From positions 19,909,971 through 19,973,970 of the forward strand of contig OX155961.1 in the NCBI GenBank assembly GCA_944548615.1: 64,000 nucleotides of DNA, read 5' to 3'. The translations under genes and the position numbers were made by a program. Under the pieces are notes generated by a model. It was not told the origin of the DNA and ran no database searches. It saw only the letters and a list, made by a program, of their open reading frames with translations. How positions within the stretch are numbered: position 1 is the first letter of the stretch; the number at the start of each line of letters is the position of its first letter. The stretch comes from Micropterix aruncella (Eukaryota; Arthropoda; Insecta; Lepidoptera; Micropterigidae). Below are positions 48,451 through 57,769 of this stretch, one piece after another.

Positions 48451-49020
48451 CGCTACGCTATGGTTTTATTTCACTATTATTAATAGTGAAATAATATCCA
48501 AAGTAAATTGTAAATACTCCACTACATAGAATGGCTCAATATCTTTAAAATCGTCGTGTTTCGTTTTTGTGTACGACTAATGGGTTCGACCATACAGCTG
48601 TTAAAATGTTCGCAAGAGAAGCATTTTTAAAAAAATCTTGCAACATGTAACCATGCATATCTTCTATAAAACGTCGCATTAAAAAACTGTTTTTGTCACA
48701 ATTATTTCCTCGCAAATTGCGATATCCGATAGATACAGGACAATATTGTATTCAGGTCGTTCTTTTGAAATTCGGTCTTGAGTTTTATGATTCATTCCCA
48801 AGACGTGCTTATGAATTATAATGGAAATTATAATTTTAATTTCAATAAATTTAAATTCGGAAGAAATGGAAAATATCGTGTGTCTTCTTGATTGAAAATC
48901 GTGATGGATGAAGTCTCTCGGGGAAGTCAGTTAGTTTGTCTGGATTTCAAATCAACTCAGCCCACTTCTATGCATATCTAATTATTCTACCAATTATTTA
49001 TTACAATATGAATATTGTAA
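48451..49020. other. AT-rich gene-free stretch
   Basis: No recognisable gene, RNA or repeat end. AATTATAATGGAAATTATAATT near 48815 is a small palindromic AT block. Confidence 0.4.
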
Positions 49021-49026
49021 AATCGG

Positions 49027-49400
49027 CAGTATCGATACCCTAAAGTATCGATACCCCAAAGTATCAGTACTTTTTTAGGAACTTTTTGTGTTGGTTGTAT
49101 TATTGTGGATTTAGGGACATGGACAATATAAATGAGCACACGAATTGGTTAAGCCAATGCTACGTACTAATAATAATAAAATAATTTTAAAAATATCTAC
49201 ATTGACAAATCAACGTTTAGTAATTATTTCATTAAACGTTATTAAATTTCCCACTCATCTTCAGTGCAAATAGAAGTTTATCTAGCCGTTTTGGCGCTAA
49301 TCGGTTTCGTATTTTTGTTATTGTACTGCCTGTCTTTGAAAATAAACGTTCGTAGGGGACCGATGTTGCTGGTATTGGTAAGAAAAAATGTAAAATGATA
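49027..49400 (-). pseudogene. hAT transposase C-terminal (dimerisation) fragment
   Basis: Minus 49375-49232 encodes IPATSVPYERLFSKTGSTI, TKIRNRLAPKRLDKLLF and ALKMSGKFNNV, then stop. This is the hAT C-terminal dimerisation motif (SxPxERxFS...G.....R.RL.......L.F). CAGTATCGATACC at 49027 may be the element's 3' terminal repeat, since hAT ends usually begin CAGNG or CAGTA; TATCGATACCC repeats directly within it. The rest of the transposase is not seen, so this is a truncated or internally deleted copy. Confidence 0.82.
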
Positions 49401-49635
49401 ATCGAAATACCACATCAAAAAGGCGCTAGAAAAGTCGCTAGTTTTTTTGTCTCTAAATGAAAATAAAAAGTCGCTGTTAGTGTCAAAATGTTGCTTAATC
49501 TAACGACTCAATCGCTAAATTGGCAACACTGGTGAGAGATGAGTTGAGTGAAAGAACCTCAACGCATAGACGATAGCATTATGAACTTTATTTTCAACCA
49601 ATAAAGTTCAAATTTCCGTGTACCATAATGAATTT

Positions 49636-49800
49636 TTATTTATTTTAATTTTATTGGAATTATCAAATTAACCATTTTACAATAAGTATAATATTAAAAC
49701 AAATAGCAAAAACTTTCCTTTTTCATTCACTGGCTAATGCAGCCCAACTGGGATATTCCCGTTCCAGGGCAAGCAATTTATATTTTTACATTTAAAACGA
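49636..49800 (-). mobile_element. LINE 3' end (hairpin copy F)
   Basis: The minus-strand hairpin at 49742-49770 (GCCC/GGGC, TGGAAC/AGTT, inner GGGA/TCCC) precedes a T-rich block on the plus strand (49634-49656), the complement of a TAAA-type tail. No ORF is attached. Confidence 0.6.
49742..49770 (-). other. LINE 3' UTR hairpin, copy F
   Basis: Outer GCCC/GGGC, internal TGGAAC/AGTT, inner GGGA/TCCC with loop ATA. Confidence 0.7.
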
Positions 49801-51309
49801 GGGTCGTTGAACCAACCAAAGACAATAATAATAATAAAAATTAAAAAATATATATAAGAATAATAAATATATATAATAATAAAAATTTATTAAAAATTAC
49901 AATATAATATTGTAATTTTCCTTTTTCACACCTATCATCGAATGTCTAATGGCTTGATATGGTTAGACTAAAACGCCTTGATCGCTTAATAATATTAATT
50001 ATTTATACGTATCAATTTTCAATCAAAAACACTAATAATAACATTTTTTTCCGAATCTTTGAATGACAGCTGAATAAGCAATAGAATTAATTTAGGAAAA
50101 ATCTTTATTGTAGTAAAAAAAAACAATATTTTTTGACCAAATTTACTTGTAAAAAATGAAAGCTTTGACTGAATTGATAATAATAATGCGAACGCAATGA
50201 TCATTAACTTAGTAAGTAGCTAAACGATTAGGACTATTAATTAGTGAAATCCTAACAGTTCGATTTGGAAATTATTAGTAATTAGTGTGAATTTTAATAT
50301 ATCTGTATAAAGTTCTCATTTTACAATTATTGTTATAATTTTAAAATCGAAATCGGCAATCACCGAATTTAACATGGTAAGTAGCTAACCGATTAACCAT
50401 TCAGGCTTCGGCCCCTCCGCCGATTGACAAGTTGCTGTCGCAAAATTTTTTTGTGAAAATTATAAAAAAATTGAATTACGACACTGTTTCATCAAAACAT
50501 TAATTACTGCTAAACCACTGTACGCATAATTACAATGAAACATATTAACATAATGAAACATAATAAAATAAAACAAATTAATTTAAAACGGGGTTATCAC
50601 GCTGAATCGTATTGTGGCCGATATCGGCCAATCGGGGCCTGAGGGGATAAGACTATAAATTAGTGTAACAGTAACAGTTCGATTTCGAAATCATCAGTAT
50701 TTAGTGCTTAATTTAATATACCTGTCTGAAATACACATTTTACAATTTATTGTTAGGTACCTATACTGCAATATTTACTCTGATCGTTGGTGGTATAAAG
50801 TTCAAGATGTTATGATCGAACCCGGTGCAGCGGTCAGTTTGTGCCTTTAAAGCGTTTGTTAAAGTGTTCCCCGCAGGTAGAATCGATCTCCATAGTAAAA
50901 TAAACGGTTAAAACTTGTTGGGAATCACTGTTTATTTTATGACATTTTAACGACCTTTGGTCAAATAATATTTCGTAGACGGCGATATCGACCGTCCTCT
51001 CCGATCGACGACAGGTTGACGTAAGTGGCGGCGTTCGGCACAGTTCACTCTTAGCTCGTTGGTTGCGTTCGGCTGTTTCGTCTTGCCACGGGTTGCTATG
51101 CTAGGAAGTTTAGAATAGTACGAAACAAGAAATATTAACCTCTATTATCTATGCAGAGACGTCATTTTAATGGAAGTTGTTTGAATTTGAAAATCCTCTA
51201 TTGTAAAACTCTCGTGGACAGGAGCCAATGAATGCTTTGAAGGAGTTTTTCACCGACTCTTTGGAAGACCCATCAAACCCAAGATATCCAAGTTCAAAAT
51301 GGCCATATT
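49801..51309. other. Gene-free stretch with direct duplication
   Basis: Bases 50228-50345 and 50645-50757 align (AACAGTTCGATTT-GAAAT, TTAGTG, TTTAATATA-CTGT, CATTTTACAATT-ATTGTTA) with a spacing near 417. Bases 50820-51110 are a unique GC-mixed stretch with AATAAACGG; it has an LTR-like look but no pair or primer site is found. No exon is recognised. Confidence 0.45.
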
Positions 51310-51974
51310 GAGTTGTCAACCACAACGGGCGAACCCGTCACCGCAGGACGTTTTAACGATTGTTCGTTCTATCGACCGTGCAGTGAGCGTAGAAGACTTT
51401 GGACATAACAAATCCGACGTCTAGCTACGCCACAACCCGTTAGAGTCCAACGCCTTACCGCGAGTAGCCAGGTATGTTACCTGGCGGGCGGCACTCGCGC
51501 CCTAACTACCAATTGTGACCAGATTTCTCCGGTCTCTCGATTGGTTCCGAGTTCGAGGTCGCTTGCGCGGTCCTCTCCCTTACGAAGCGGTGAAACGGAG
51601 TGCACCGAATCTGTCGCGGACCAAGGCGTCCTTTGCCCGACTCTGAACCGGGATCGGATGGCCAATGGTCATTTCAAGAGCAGTCGCCGTAAGGTAGACA
51701 ACTACCCCCGCTCTATAGGAAACAATACAGTTCCCAGACTCCCCCGATTGTTAGTCGGAGAGCACAATCGATTGGCTTGCGCCGCTCGGTGCGCAGACCG
51801 TCCAGGAGCGCCAGAGGATTGTTCCCAGGGGAGACTGGTTGACCCAGTGTCCTACCCAGGCTCGCACCCCATGCGTGGAGGCCATCGGATGGGTGTTGAC
51901 CCGTGAGTGTGACCGACCCTGAAACAGAATGGGTCTTCGTGGCCAACTCAGCAAGGGCCCATTAGCTCCCAAAA
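51310..51974 (+). repeat. Repeat family X, copy 5, uninterrupted
   Basis: Runs from GAGTTGTCAACCACAACGGG to GGGCCCATTAGCT. It contains the small palindromes ACGGGCGAACCCGT and CCAGGTATGTTACCTGG and all family blocks in order. It serves as the empty-site reference for the insertions into copies 3 and 6. No target duplication could be seen by eye. Frames on both strands are not conserved in other copies. Confidence 0.9.
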
Positions 51975-52039
51975 TAACAGCAATTACATAGGTAAGGACC
52001 CAATATCAAACGTTACTATACTTTCATCTATTAGTCGTA

Positions 52040-52800
52040 TCTCTGTATATTCCACTGCAGATCGTAGCGTCCATCGAATAAATCAATCCGCAAAATAAAA
52101 CTATCGAAGCGGAAGGCGGATATTATTAATGTGTATTTCCCGTCGCTCGAGTGGCGATGAAAATTGCGAATGGATGCGAGGGCCTCATTTCAGCGGCGGA
52201 TCGGCATCGTTGCAGCATTCCAGGCGCCGGGAAATTACTGAAAAACGATATTTAAAACCGCCACTGCAGCGTCCGACAATGCATCAGCCCTTCTGCTACA
52301 ACGACTACACAACAGCGGAAATATTACACTGGAAATTTCAATGAGAATAATCGCCGGGTCGAAAAGCGGATACTTTCTCAAATATTCAACTTATTAAAAC
52401 ATAGTCTCGAATAAAAATGCCCTGAATCTGCAGCTTATGAAGATGTGACTTCGTAACCACGTCATAAAATGATATTGAAATCACAACGTATTCACTGAGA
52501 AAAAATATTTACTTATATATCCGACTATAACTGTACGTGCTATCACGTTTGAAGCGGGATCCTAATGTCGCGATCTAATGAAATAACATTATTTTTTAAC
52601 ATTGCGGCACGGTAACTACCGTCACGCCGGCACCGTGACGCGCCATGTTAATTCATAGGTATGGATCAGAGTCCGAGTTATATACGAAATCCTTGTCAAA
52701 ACATGCGTCTTTCCGTGGAGCGATGCCAATGAGCGGATAAATCTTTTTAACGGGAGTAGGTTTGAAGCACCCGGAAACACTTCTCGGATTTATTTAATAA
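52040..52800. promoter_or_regulatory. Candidate regulatory island
   Basis: Unique DNA with GC-richer 52100-52350 and AT motifs such as CGATATTTAAAACCGCC. Bases 52600-52650 can fold (GTCACG...CGTGAC). The 71-codon frame at 52129-52344 has no domain. The regulatory role is speculation from composition. Confidence 0.25.
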
Positions 52801-52830
52801 TATGAGTAACAGTAATTACATTGTGAGATT

Positions 52831-53181
52831 ATAAATAGGATAAAAAACGAATTTACCGCGTGAAATTTGTAGCACCCGACATTTCGGTGACGTTGCAGCC
52901 GCCGTTGTCCAGGGTAGACTGAAGAGCTGTCAATCCGTTGTTTTGCGGGTAGGCCGCATACCGCTTCCGCCACTGCGTAGGTTTTTGAAATTTTGAAATC
53001 CGTCTTGCACACAACACTCACTGTATCCTGTTTTACGTCTTTGCGTTCGGCGTTTGGCGGCGGGAACATTTTAAGAAGAGGGTTCCACGTAGAAGAGAGT
53101 TTGTAACCGTCGTCTCTGTTAAATTTCGGGGGTTCTTCTTATTTCAATGGCTTCCCGGATCATGCGAGTAAAGTAGAGTTG
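52831..53181 (-). mobile_element. Penelope-like 3' fragment, third copy
   Basis: Diverged copy of the arms at 41842-42841: MFPPPNAERKDVKQDTVSVV, CKTDF and the 3' part (ACGTCACCGAAATGTCGGGT on the minus strand, ending TATCCTATTTATAAT). A deletion removes the SRAPSPAPHH section. It begins at the YF.RMIREAIEIRR region. It is single, not palindromic. Confidence 0.85.
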
Positions 53182-53189
53182 CAAAATAA

Positions 53190-53840
53190 ACCTACCTATG
53201 CCATATTAATTTTTACCACAAGGTAATACATTGTTGTGTCCCTTGTAATTGTGTTATATTTAATTCCACAATAAAGTTTTTGGGGTATAAATTATAGAGT
53301 TTATATGAATTTTGGAAATTTAAAGTATGGATTTGATGAATCGTATGTGATGATCGTAAAACCAAAATTAGCCAGAATGGCCCCTAGCTCAAAAAATAGA
53401 CAGATTTATGTCAATTTTTGATAATTTCTATTATTATAGCTTTGTATAGACAAAGTCACTTGTTATAATTCGTTGCTCCGTCAGAAAGCAATACAAATTT
53501 GCGGCGAAGTAATTATTGCAGTATCTCCACGCTCGAAGTAATTATTGGTGTTAGATATAATTGTAACACTTTTACGAACACACATCATGAAAACTCGAAC
53601 ACGCTCGCTCGTTCAACGGCCACAATTAAATCATCACCTGAACAGCTATTACAGTTTTCCTCCGTTGCGCACCACCTCCGGTGAGAACGGACATAGCCAT
53701 TCGCCAGGAACGTGATCATCGATTATCTACACGGACCACATTGCGGTAAAGCGGGTACATTACCATCTCTAAAGTGGTAACCGAAAGTCATCACATTAGA
53801 GCTGGTAATGTATCCCCATTAAGGAGCTATTAGGGAGCAA
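53190..53840. other. Gene-free stretch with a 65-bp foldback
   Basis: GGGTACATTACCATCTCTAA (53753-53772) and its near complement ending TAATGTATCCCC (53817) form a foldback directly before X copy 6. The rest has no recognised gene. Confidence 0.45.
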
Positions 53841-53841
53841 T

Positions 53842-54219
53842 GGAACTGTTGAGTTGGTCACGAAGACCCATTTGTTATTATTTGGTCACACTCACGGGTC
53901 AACACCCCACTGGCCTGAGGGCTAGTCTTCCCCAGGAGTCAATCTTCTGGCGCTCCTGGACGGTTTGCATACCGTGCGGCGTAAGCCAATCGATTGTGCG
54001 TTCTGACTAACAGTCGGGGGAGTCTGGAAACAGTACTATCTCCTATAGAGCAGGGGTAGTTGTTGACCTTACGGCGACTGTTCTTGAAACGACCATCCCC
54101 TACCCGATACCGGGTGAACAGCCGGGCAAAGGATGCCGTGGTCCGCGACAAATTCGGTAGACACTGTTTCACCGCTACGCAAGGGAGAGGACCGCGCAAG
54201 CCTCGAACTCGTAACCAGT
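53842..54219 (-). repeat. Repeat family X, copy 6, 3' part
   Basis: Reversed X from about GAGTTGGTCACGAAGACCC to CGAACTCGTAACCAGT, interrupted there by the R1-clade element. Bases 54204-54219 form the left 16-base target duplication. The rest of this X is at 60001-60262. Confidence 0.9.
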
Positions 54220-54596
54220 TTAGTGGTTTCAAGGCGGCAGGTGAGGGTGGAGAACCCACCCACCGCCCGGGCAGTTATAACGACGGTGGTCGTCTTATCT
54301 GCCCGGGATATCATGCAACGACACCCCGCGCGTACCAGAAGGGTATACGCGCGGGGGGTAAAGAAAGGTAGCCAACCCCCCCCGTACCACCCCGAAAACC
54401 CATTTATTGAGTATAAAAAAAAACAAAAGAAGATAACAACAAAAGTGGTTAGTGAGGGTGTATGTAGACGTATGGGTCATGGGGCGGTCTCGTGGGGGAC
54501 GGCCTAACCAAGGTCCTCAGGCAGGGGACGCGCCCGCGGGGGCGGTTTGGGGGACGGCACATAGACGGGCACTTCGGGCTGGAAGTGGCCTTCGCA
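54220..54596 (-). other. 3' UTR of the R1-clade element
   Basis: Contains two foldable blocks, CGCGCGTAC...GTATACGCGCGG (54334-54356) and CCGCCCGGGCAG...CTGCCCGGG (54272-54308). The latter is shared with the fragment at 3443-3585, so it is a conserved part of the 3' UTR. The end shows no poly(A). A plus-strand A run at 54416-54424 lies inside. Confidence 0.6.
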
Positions 54597-54845
54597 TCAC
54601 GCCACTGGTGTCGGGGGGGACCCCAAAACTGGGGTTCCCGGAAGCCTCAACTCCTCCCAAAGGGAAACCCATTTCTCCGCGAAGCATCGGAACGCGCCGA
54701 AACAACGCCCACACTCGACCAGATCCGCATACCATATCGGTAGGCGCTTGGCGCACGCGCCGACCTCACGCACCAATTCATCCCGTGCGGTCGAGAGCTT
54801 TGGGCATATCCAAATGACGTGTTCTGCCGTTGAAGTCCATGCCCA
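54597..54845 (-). pseudogene. Out-of-frame C-terminus of ORF2
   Basis: WTSTAEHVIWICPKLSTARD, VREVGACAKRLPIWYAD and WVSLWEELRLPG continue the R1-clade ORF2 protein after the frameshift near 54840. The H-x4-C of EHVIWIC pairs with CVC just upstream to complete a CCHC-type motif found in this clade. The stop at 54597 is probably the original end of ORF2. Confidence 0.85.
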
Positions 54846-57769
54846 CACACGCACCAGGAGTCACGGGAGAGTCCAAAGTCAGACAGCTTGGCTTTGAACT
54901 CCCCATGGCCCCCGACCAGCTGGGTGGTATGGTGATCGAACCGCAGAAAACACGCATTTTTCATTCTCGCCTCTACCGACGGAAAGAAGCAGTGGGTGAG
55001 GCGGCCCGTGCCGCCAGCATCCCACCTCTCCTGCCAAACACGAAGGGATTCCGCACGAATCAGGCGGGCAAACTCCCCAGCTCGATACCCCGCCGGGTCA
55101 ACCGAGAGGCCATGAAAGACCACTGGTCCTCCCCGACGATACCGCGCCAACGCTGCGCGCTCCAAAACCTCCAAATCGATGGGCAGGACGCCCGCAATGA
55201 CAGGTAGCGCGAGAGTGGACGTCGTCCTGTACGCCCCGGTCATAGCCACGAGAGGGATGCGCTGCCCACGCAAGAGAGCCACTCGGGTTGCCTCCGGGAT
55301 GTGGTGCTCCGTCCACGCATGTGCAGCGTACGTCACACATGGTACGAAGACACCTTCGTATATCGTCCTTACCGCAGGGAAACGAATTCCCCAGTCGGCT
55401 CGGCTCGCTTCACGGAGAGCAAAGAAGAGGGACCGGGATTTCTCGGCTACAATTTTCGCGTGCGTAAGGAAGGAAAAGGACGCCGTCAGCGCGACCCCCA
55501 GGTACCGGACAGACTCCGGAAAGGATACCGGGCGGCCGCTCAATCTGATGACCGGTTTACGCTTGAGGCGCCCCTTCAGGAGAAGCGCCTGAGTTTTAGC
55601 CGGTGAGAAGGTCAGTCTGTTACGCTGGCCCCACCCGAGGATGAGGTCCAACGACGCAGCTACCCTTCTCTCGACCTCGGCGCGACTTCTGCCCCCTACC
55701 AGTAGGAGAGCGTCGTCAGCATATGCACTGACGGCGCATCCCGCCGGGTATGGTAGTCCCAGAAAATCGTCGAAAAGGATGTTCCACAAGGTGGGACCGA
55801 GCACCGACCCTTGCGGACACCCCATCGAGGGGGTTTTCCTTACGCTGGTCGGACCGTACCTCAGAATAACCGACCTATCAGTGAAATAGCTCCTGACAAT
55901 TTTTAGGAGGTTGTTTGGGCATTGACGGATTCGAAGCTTGCACAGGATCATCGGCCACCACGCGTTATCGAAAGCACCGGAGATGTCGAGAAAGACTCCA
56001 ACAACGTTGGGGCCCTCGTAGTCACGGACCCAGTCCTTAGCAAAAAGGATGGCATCCTCCGTGCTCTTCCCTCGGGTAAATCCGAACTGCCGATCGTTCT
56101 GAGGAGACAGCGTCTCCTCCAGCCGATCACGCACAAGCGCTTCAAGCACCTTGCCCAGAATGGGAAGGAGCGTGATGGGCCTGTACGCCCTCGGATCCGA
56201 TCGGGGCTTGTCGTTGCCCTTGGGAATCACCCGCAGGAGGCCCGCCTTCCAGCAGGTGGGAAAGTGGCCCTCATTGATGCATTTCTGCATCAGTACGGTC
56301 ACCTCCCACCTGGCAAATTCCCAGACCCGTCTGAAGATCACGGCTGTAAGGTTGTCTATCCCAGGCGCCTTCTTAAGCGACAGCGATCCGATTACCCGGC
56401 CAACCTCGTCCGCAATCACCTCGGATGAGTTTACGACGCGCGAGTCTAAGGCGGCAAGCCGCCGTATTTGTGCGTGGTGGGGGTCGTCATTAACAGTTAA
56501 GTCCGATGGGCACAAGGAATTGAGGAGAGTCTCCAAGGTGCCTCTAGTATCAAGGGGGGCGGAAACACCTTCAACTATACTGGATAGGTATTCTCCGCCC
56601 CTCTTGGCGCCCTTGTCTACCGCAGTCCTCATGTCCCATGGGTTTTCGTTCCCAACGTCTGAGACCCACTTTCTCCAGGAGTCCATCTTAGCACGCCTAA
56701 TAGCGGCGTGGTAGACGCTTCGGGCGGAACGGAGATTGCCACGCAATTCCTCTTCACGCTCGGGGGGGAGAGAGCCTCTGCGGGCATCACTCATTCGGCG
56801 GTAGGCCTGCCTGAACACCTTCCGGAGGTCTGAGAGATCGGAAGTCCACCACGGGGCCGCGAAGCCACCGCGGGGTTTCTTTCGACCCAGAACCGACTCA
56901 CAGGCCGAGGAGATGGCTTCGTTGAGGGAGACACTGAGTTCCTCGGCCGAGCTGCTGTGTGGAGGAGGGAAGCTGGCAAGCCCCGTAGACAGAGACTCTC
57001 CGAAACGGTCCCAGTCTATATTAGAGGTACGGTACCGCCATTCAGAGATCGACGGTGGGTTTACGCGCCGACCGATGTCGAAAGTAATAAGCCGATGGTC
57101 CGAGGATGACGAGGACTCGTGCACAGTCCAGTTAACCACCTTTCGGGCGAAGCCCGCAGAGCACAAAGTCAAGTCCACATTGCTGGATCCCCCGGGGCCG
57201 CAGAAGGTCCGGGGCTGTCCAGAAGAGTTGATAATATGCAACCCGAAGGTCGCTATCAACTCCTCGACAGCCTCGGCCCTTCCCCGCGCGACTCTATCCA
57301 GGCGGTCCAGGTTTCCGGCATCGTGCCAAGATGGGGAGCGGGCATTAAAATCCCCCGCTACCACAACCGGGCGGCCCCGGAGAGCGTCGAGGGCCGCGGC
57401 GAGTCCAGCAACGTAGGCGTCCACAGCCTCACCGAATTGGAAGTAGACGCTAATGAAGTAGCAGTCCACGCCGTTAATAACTTTAGACGCACAGGCGAGG
57501 TGCTCACTTGAGAGCCGATCCAGGAACAGAGGCGGCGGTAGAGACGAGCTCACCGCAATCCCTGCCATGGGTCGGCTCCCCTTCTCTAGCACCACGCACC
57601 GCCCGTCTATACCTCGGGTTTTCCCAAGGTGCGTGTACTGCTCCTGCATGAACGCTACTCCGATACCCATCACCTCAAGCGTCCTCCCAAATTCAGCCGT
57701 GACAGCACGACTTCTCTGGAGGTTCAGTTGCGCGCAGGTTAACATTAGTTGGGGACTATGCCCCGCCAT
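54647..57769 (-). CDS. R1-clade ORF2: endonuclease and reverse transcriptase
   Basis: 1,040 codons. Residues 1-235 are an APE-like endonuclease with QEQY (42-45), GDFNARSPSWHD (139-150), SNVDL (196-200) and SDHRL (223-227). The RT follows: AYRPITLLPILGKVLE (529-543), QFGFTRGKSTEDA (561-573), FLDISGAFD (593-601), CPQGSVLGP (651-659) and the catalytic YADD (683-686). Near base 54840, after SWCVCG (about residue 976), one base is lost and the end is garbled. The proper C-terminus, with the rest of a CCHC motif (TAEHVIWIC), continues in another frame to about 54597. Start: the ATG at 57769 overlaps the ORF1 end. It makes the nick and primes cDNA in such elements. Confidence 0.93.
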   Translation of the reverse strand: MAGHSPQLMLTCAQLNLQRSRAVTAEFGRTLEVMGIGVAFMQEQYTHLGKTRGIDGRCVVLEKGSRPMAGIAVSSSLPPPLFLDRLSSEHLACASKVINGVDCYFISVYFQFGEAVDAYVAGLAAALDALRGRPVVVAGDFNARSPSWHDAGNLDRLDRVARGRAEAVEELIATFGLHIINSSGQPRTFCGPGGSSNVDLTLCSAGFARKVVNWTVHESSSSSDHRLITFDIGRRVNPPSISEWRYRTSNIDWDRFGESLSTGLASFPPPHSSSAEELSVSLNEAISSACESVLGRKKPRGGFAAPWWTSDLSDLRKVFRQAYRRMSDARRGSLPPEREEELRGNLRSARSVYHAAIRRAKMDSWRKWVSDVGNENPWDMRTAVDKGAKRGGEYLSSIVEGVSAPLDTRGTLETLLNSLCPSDLTVNDDPHHAQIRRLAALDSRVVNSSEVIADEVGRVIGSLSLKKAPGIDNLTAVIFRRVWEFARWEVTVLMQKCINEGHFPTCWKAGLLRVIPKGNDKPRSDPRAYRPITLLPILGKVLEALVRDRLEETLSPQNDRQFGFTRGKSTEDAILFAKDWVRDYEGPNVVGVFLDISGAFDNAWWPMILCKLRIRQCPNNLLKIVRSYFTDRSVILRYGPTSVRKTPSMGCPQGSVLGPTLWNILFDDFLGLPYPAGCAVSAYADDALLLVGGRSRAEVERRVAASLDLILGWGQRNRLTFSPAKTQALLLKGRLKRKPVIRLSGRPVSFPESVRYLGVALTASFSFLTHAKIVAEKSRSLFFALREASRADWGIRFPAVRTIYEGVFVPCVTYAAHAWTEHHIPEATRVALLRGQRIPLVAMTGAYRTTSTLALPVIAGVLPIDLEVLERAALARYRRGGPVVFHGLSVDPAGYRAGEFARLIRAESLRVWQERWDAGGTGRLTHCFFPSVEARMKNACFLRFDHHTTQLVGGHGEFKAKLSDFGLSRDSWCVCGHGLQRQNTSFGYAQSSRPHGMNWCVRSARAPSAYRYGMRIWSSVGVVSARSDASRRNGFPFGRS

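Noticed and set aside
50820..51110. Solo LTR
   Set aside because: An AATAAA-like signal is present, but no TG...CA ends, flanking duplication or second copy could be seen.
52129..52344. Host exon in the GC-richer island
   Set aside because: The frame has no recognisable domain and no convincing splice sites; composition alone is not enough.
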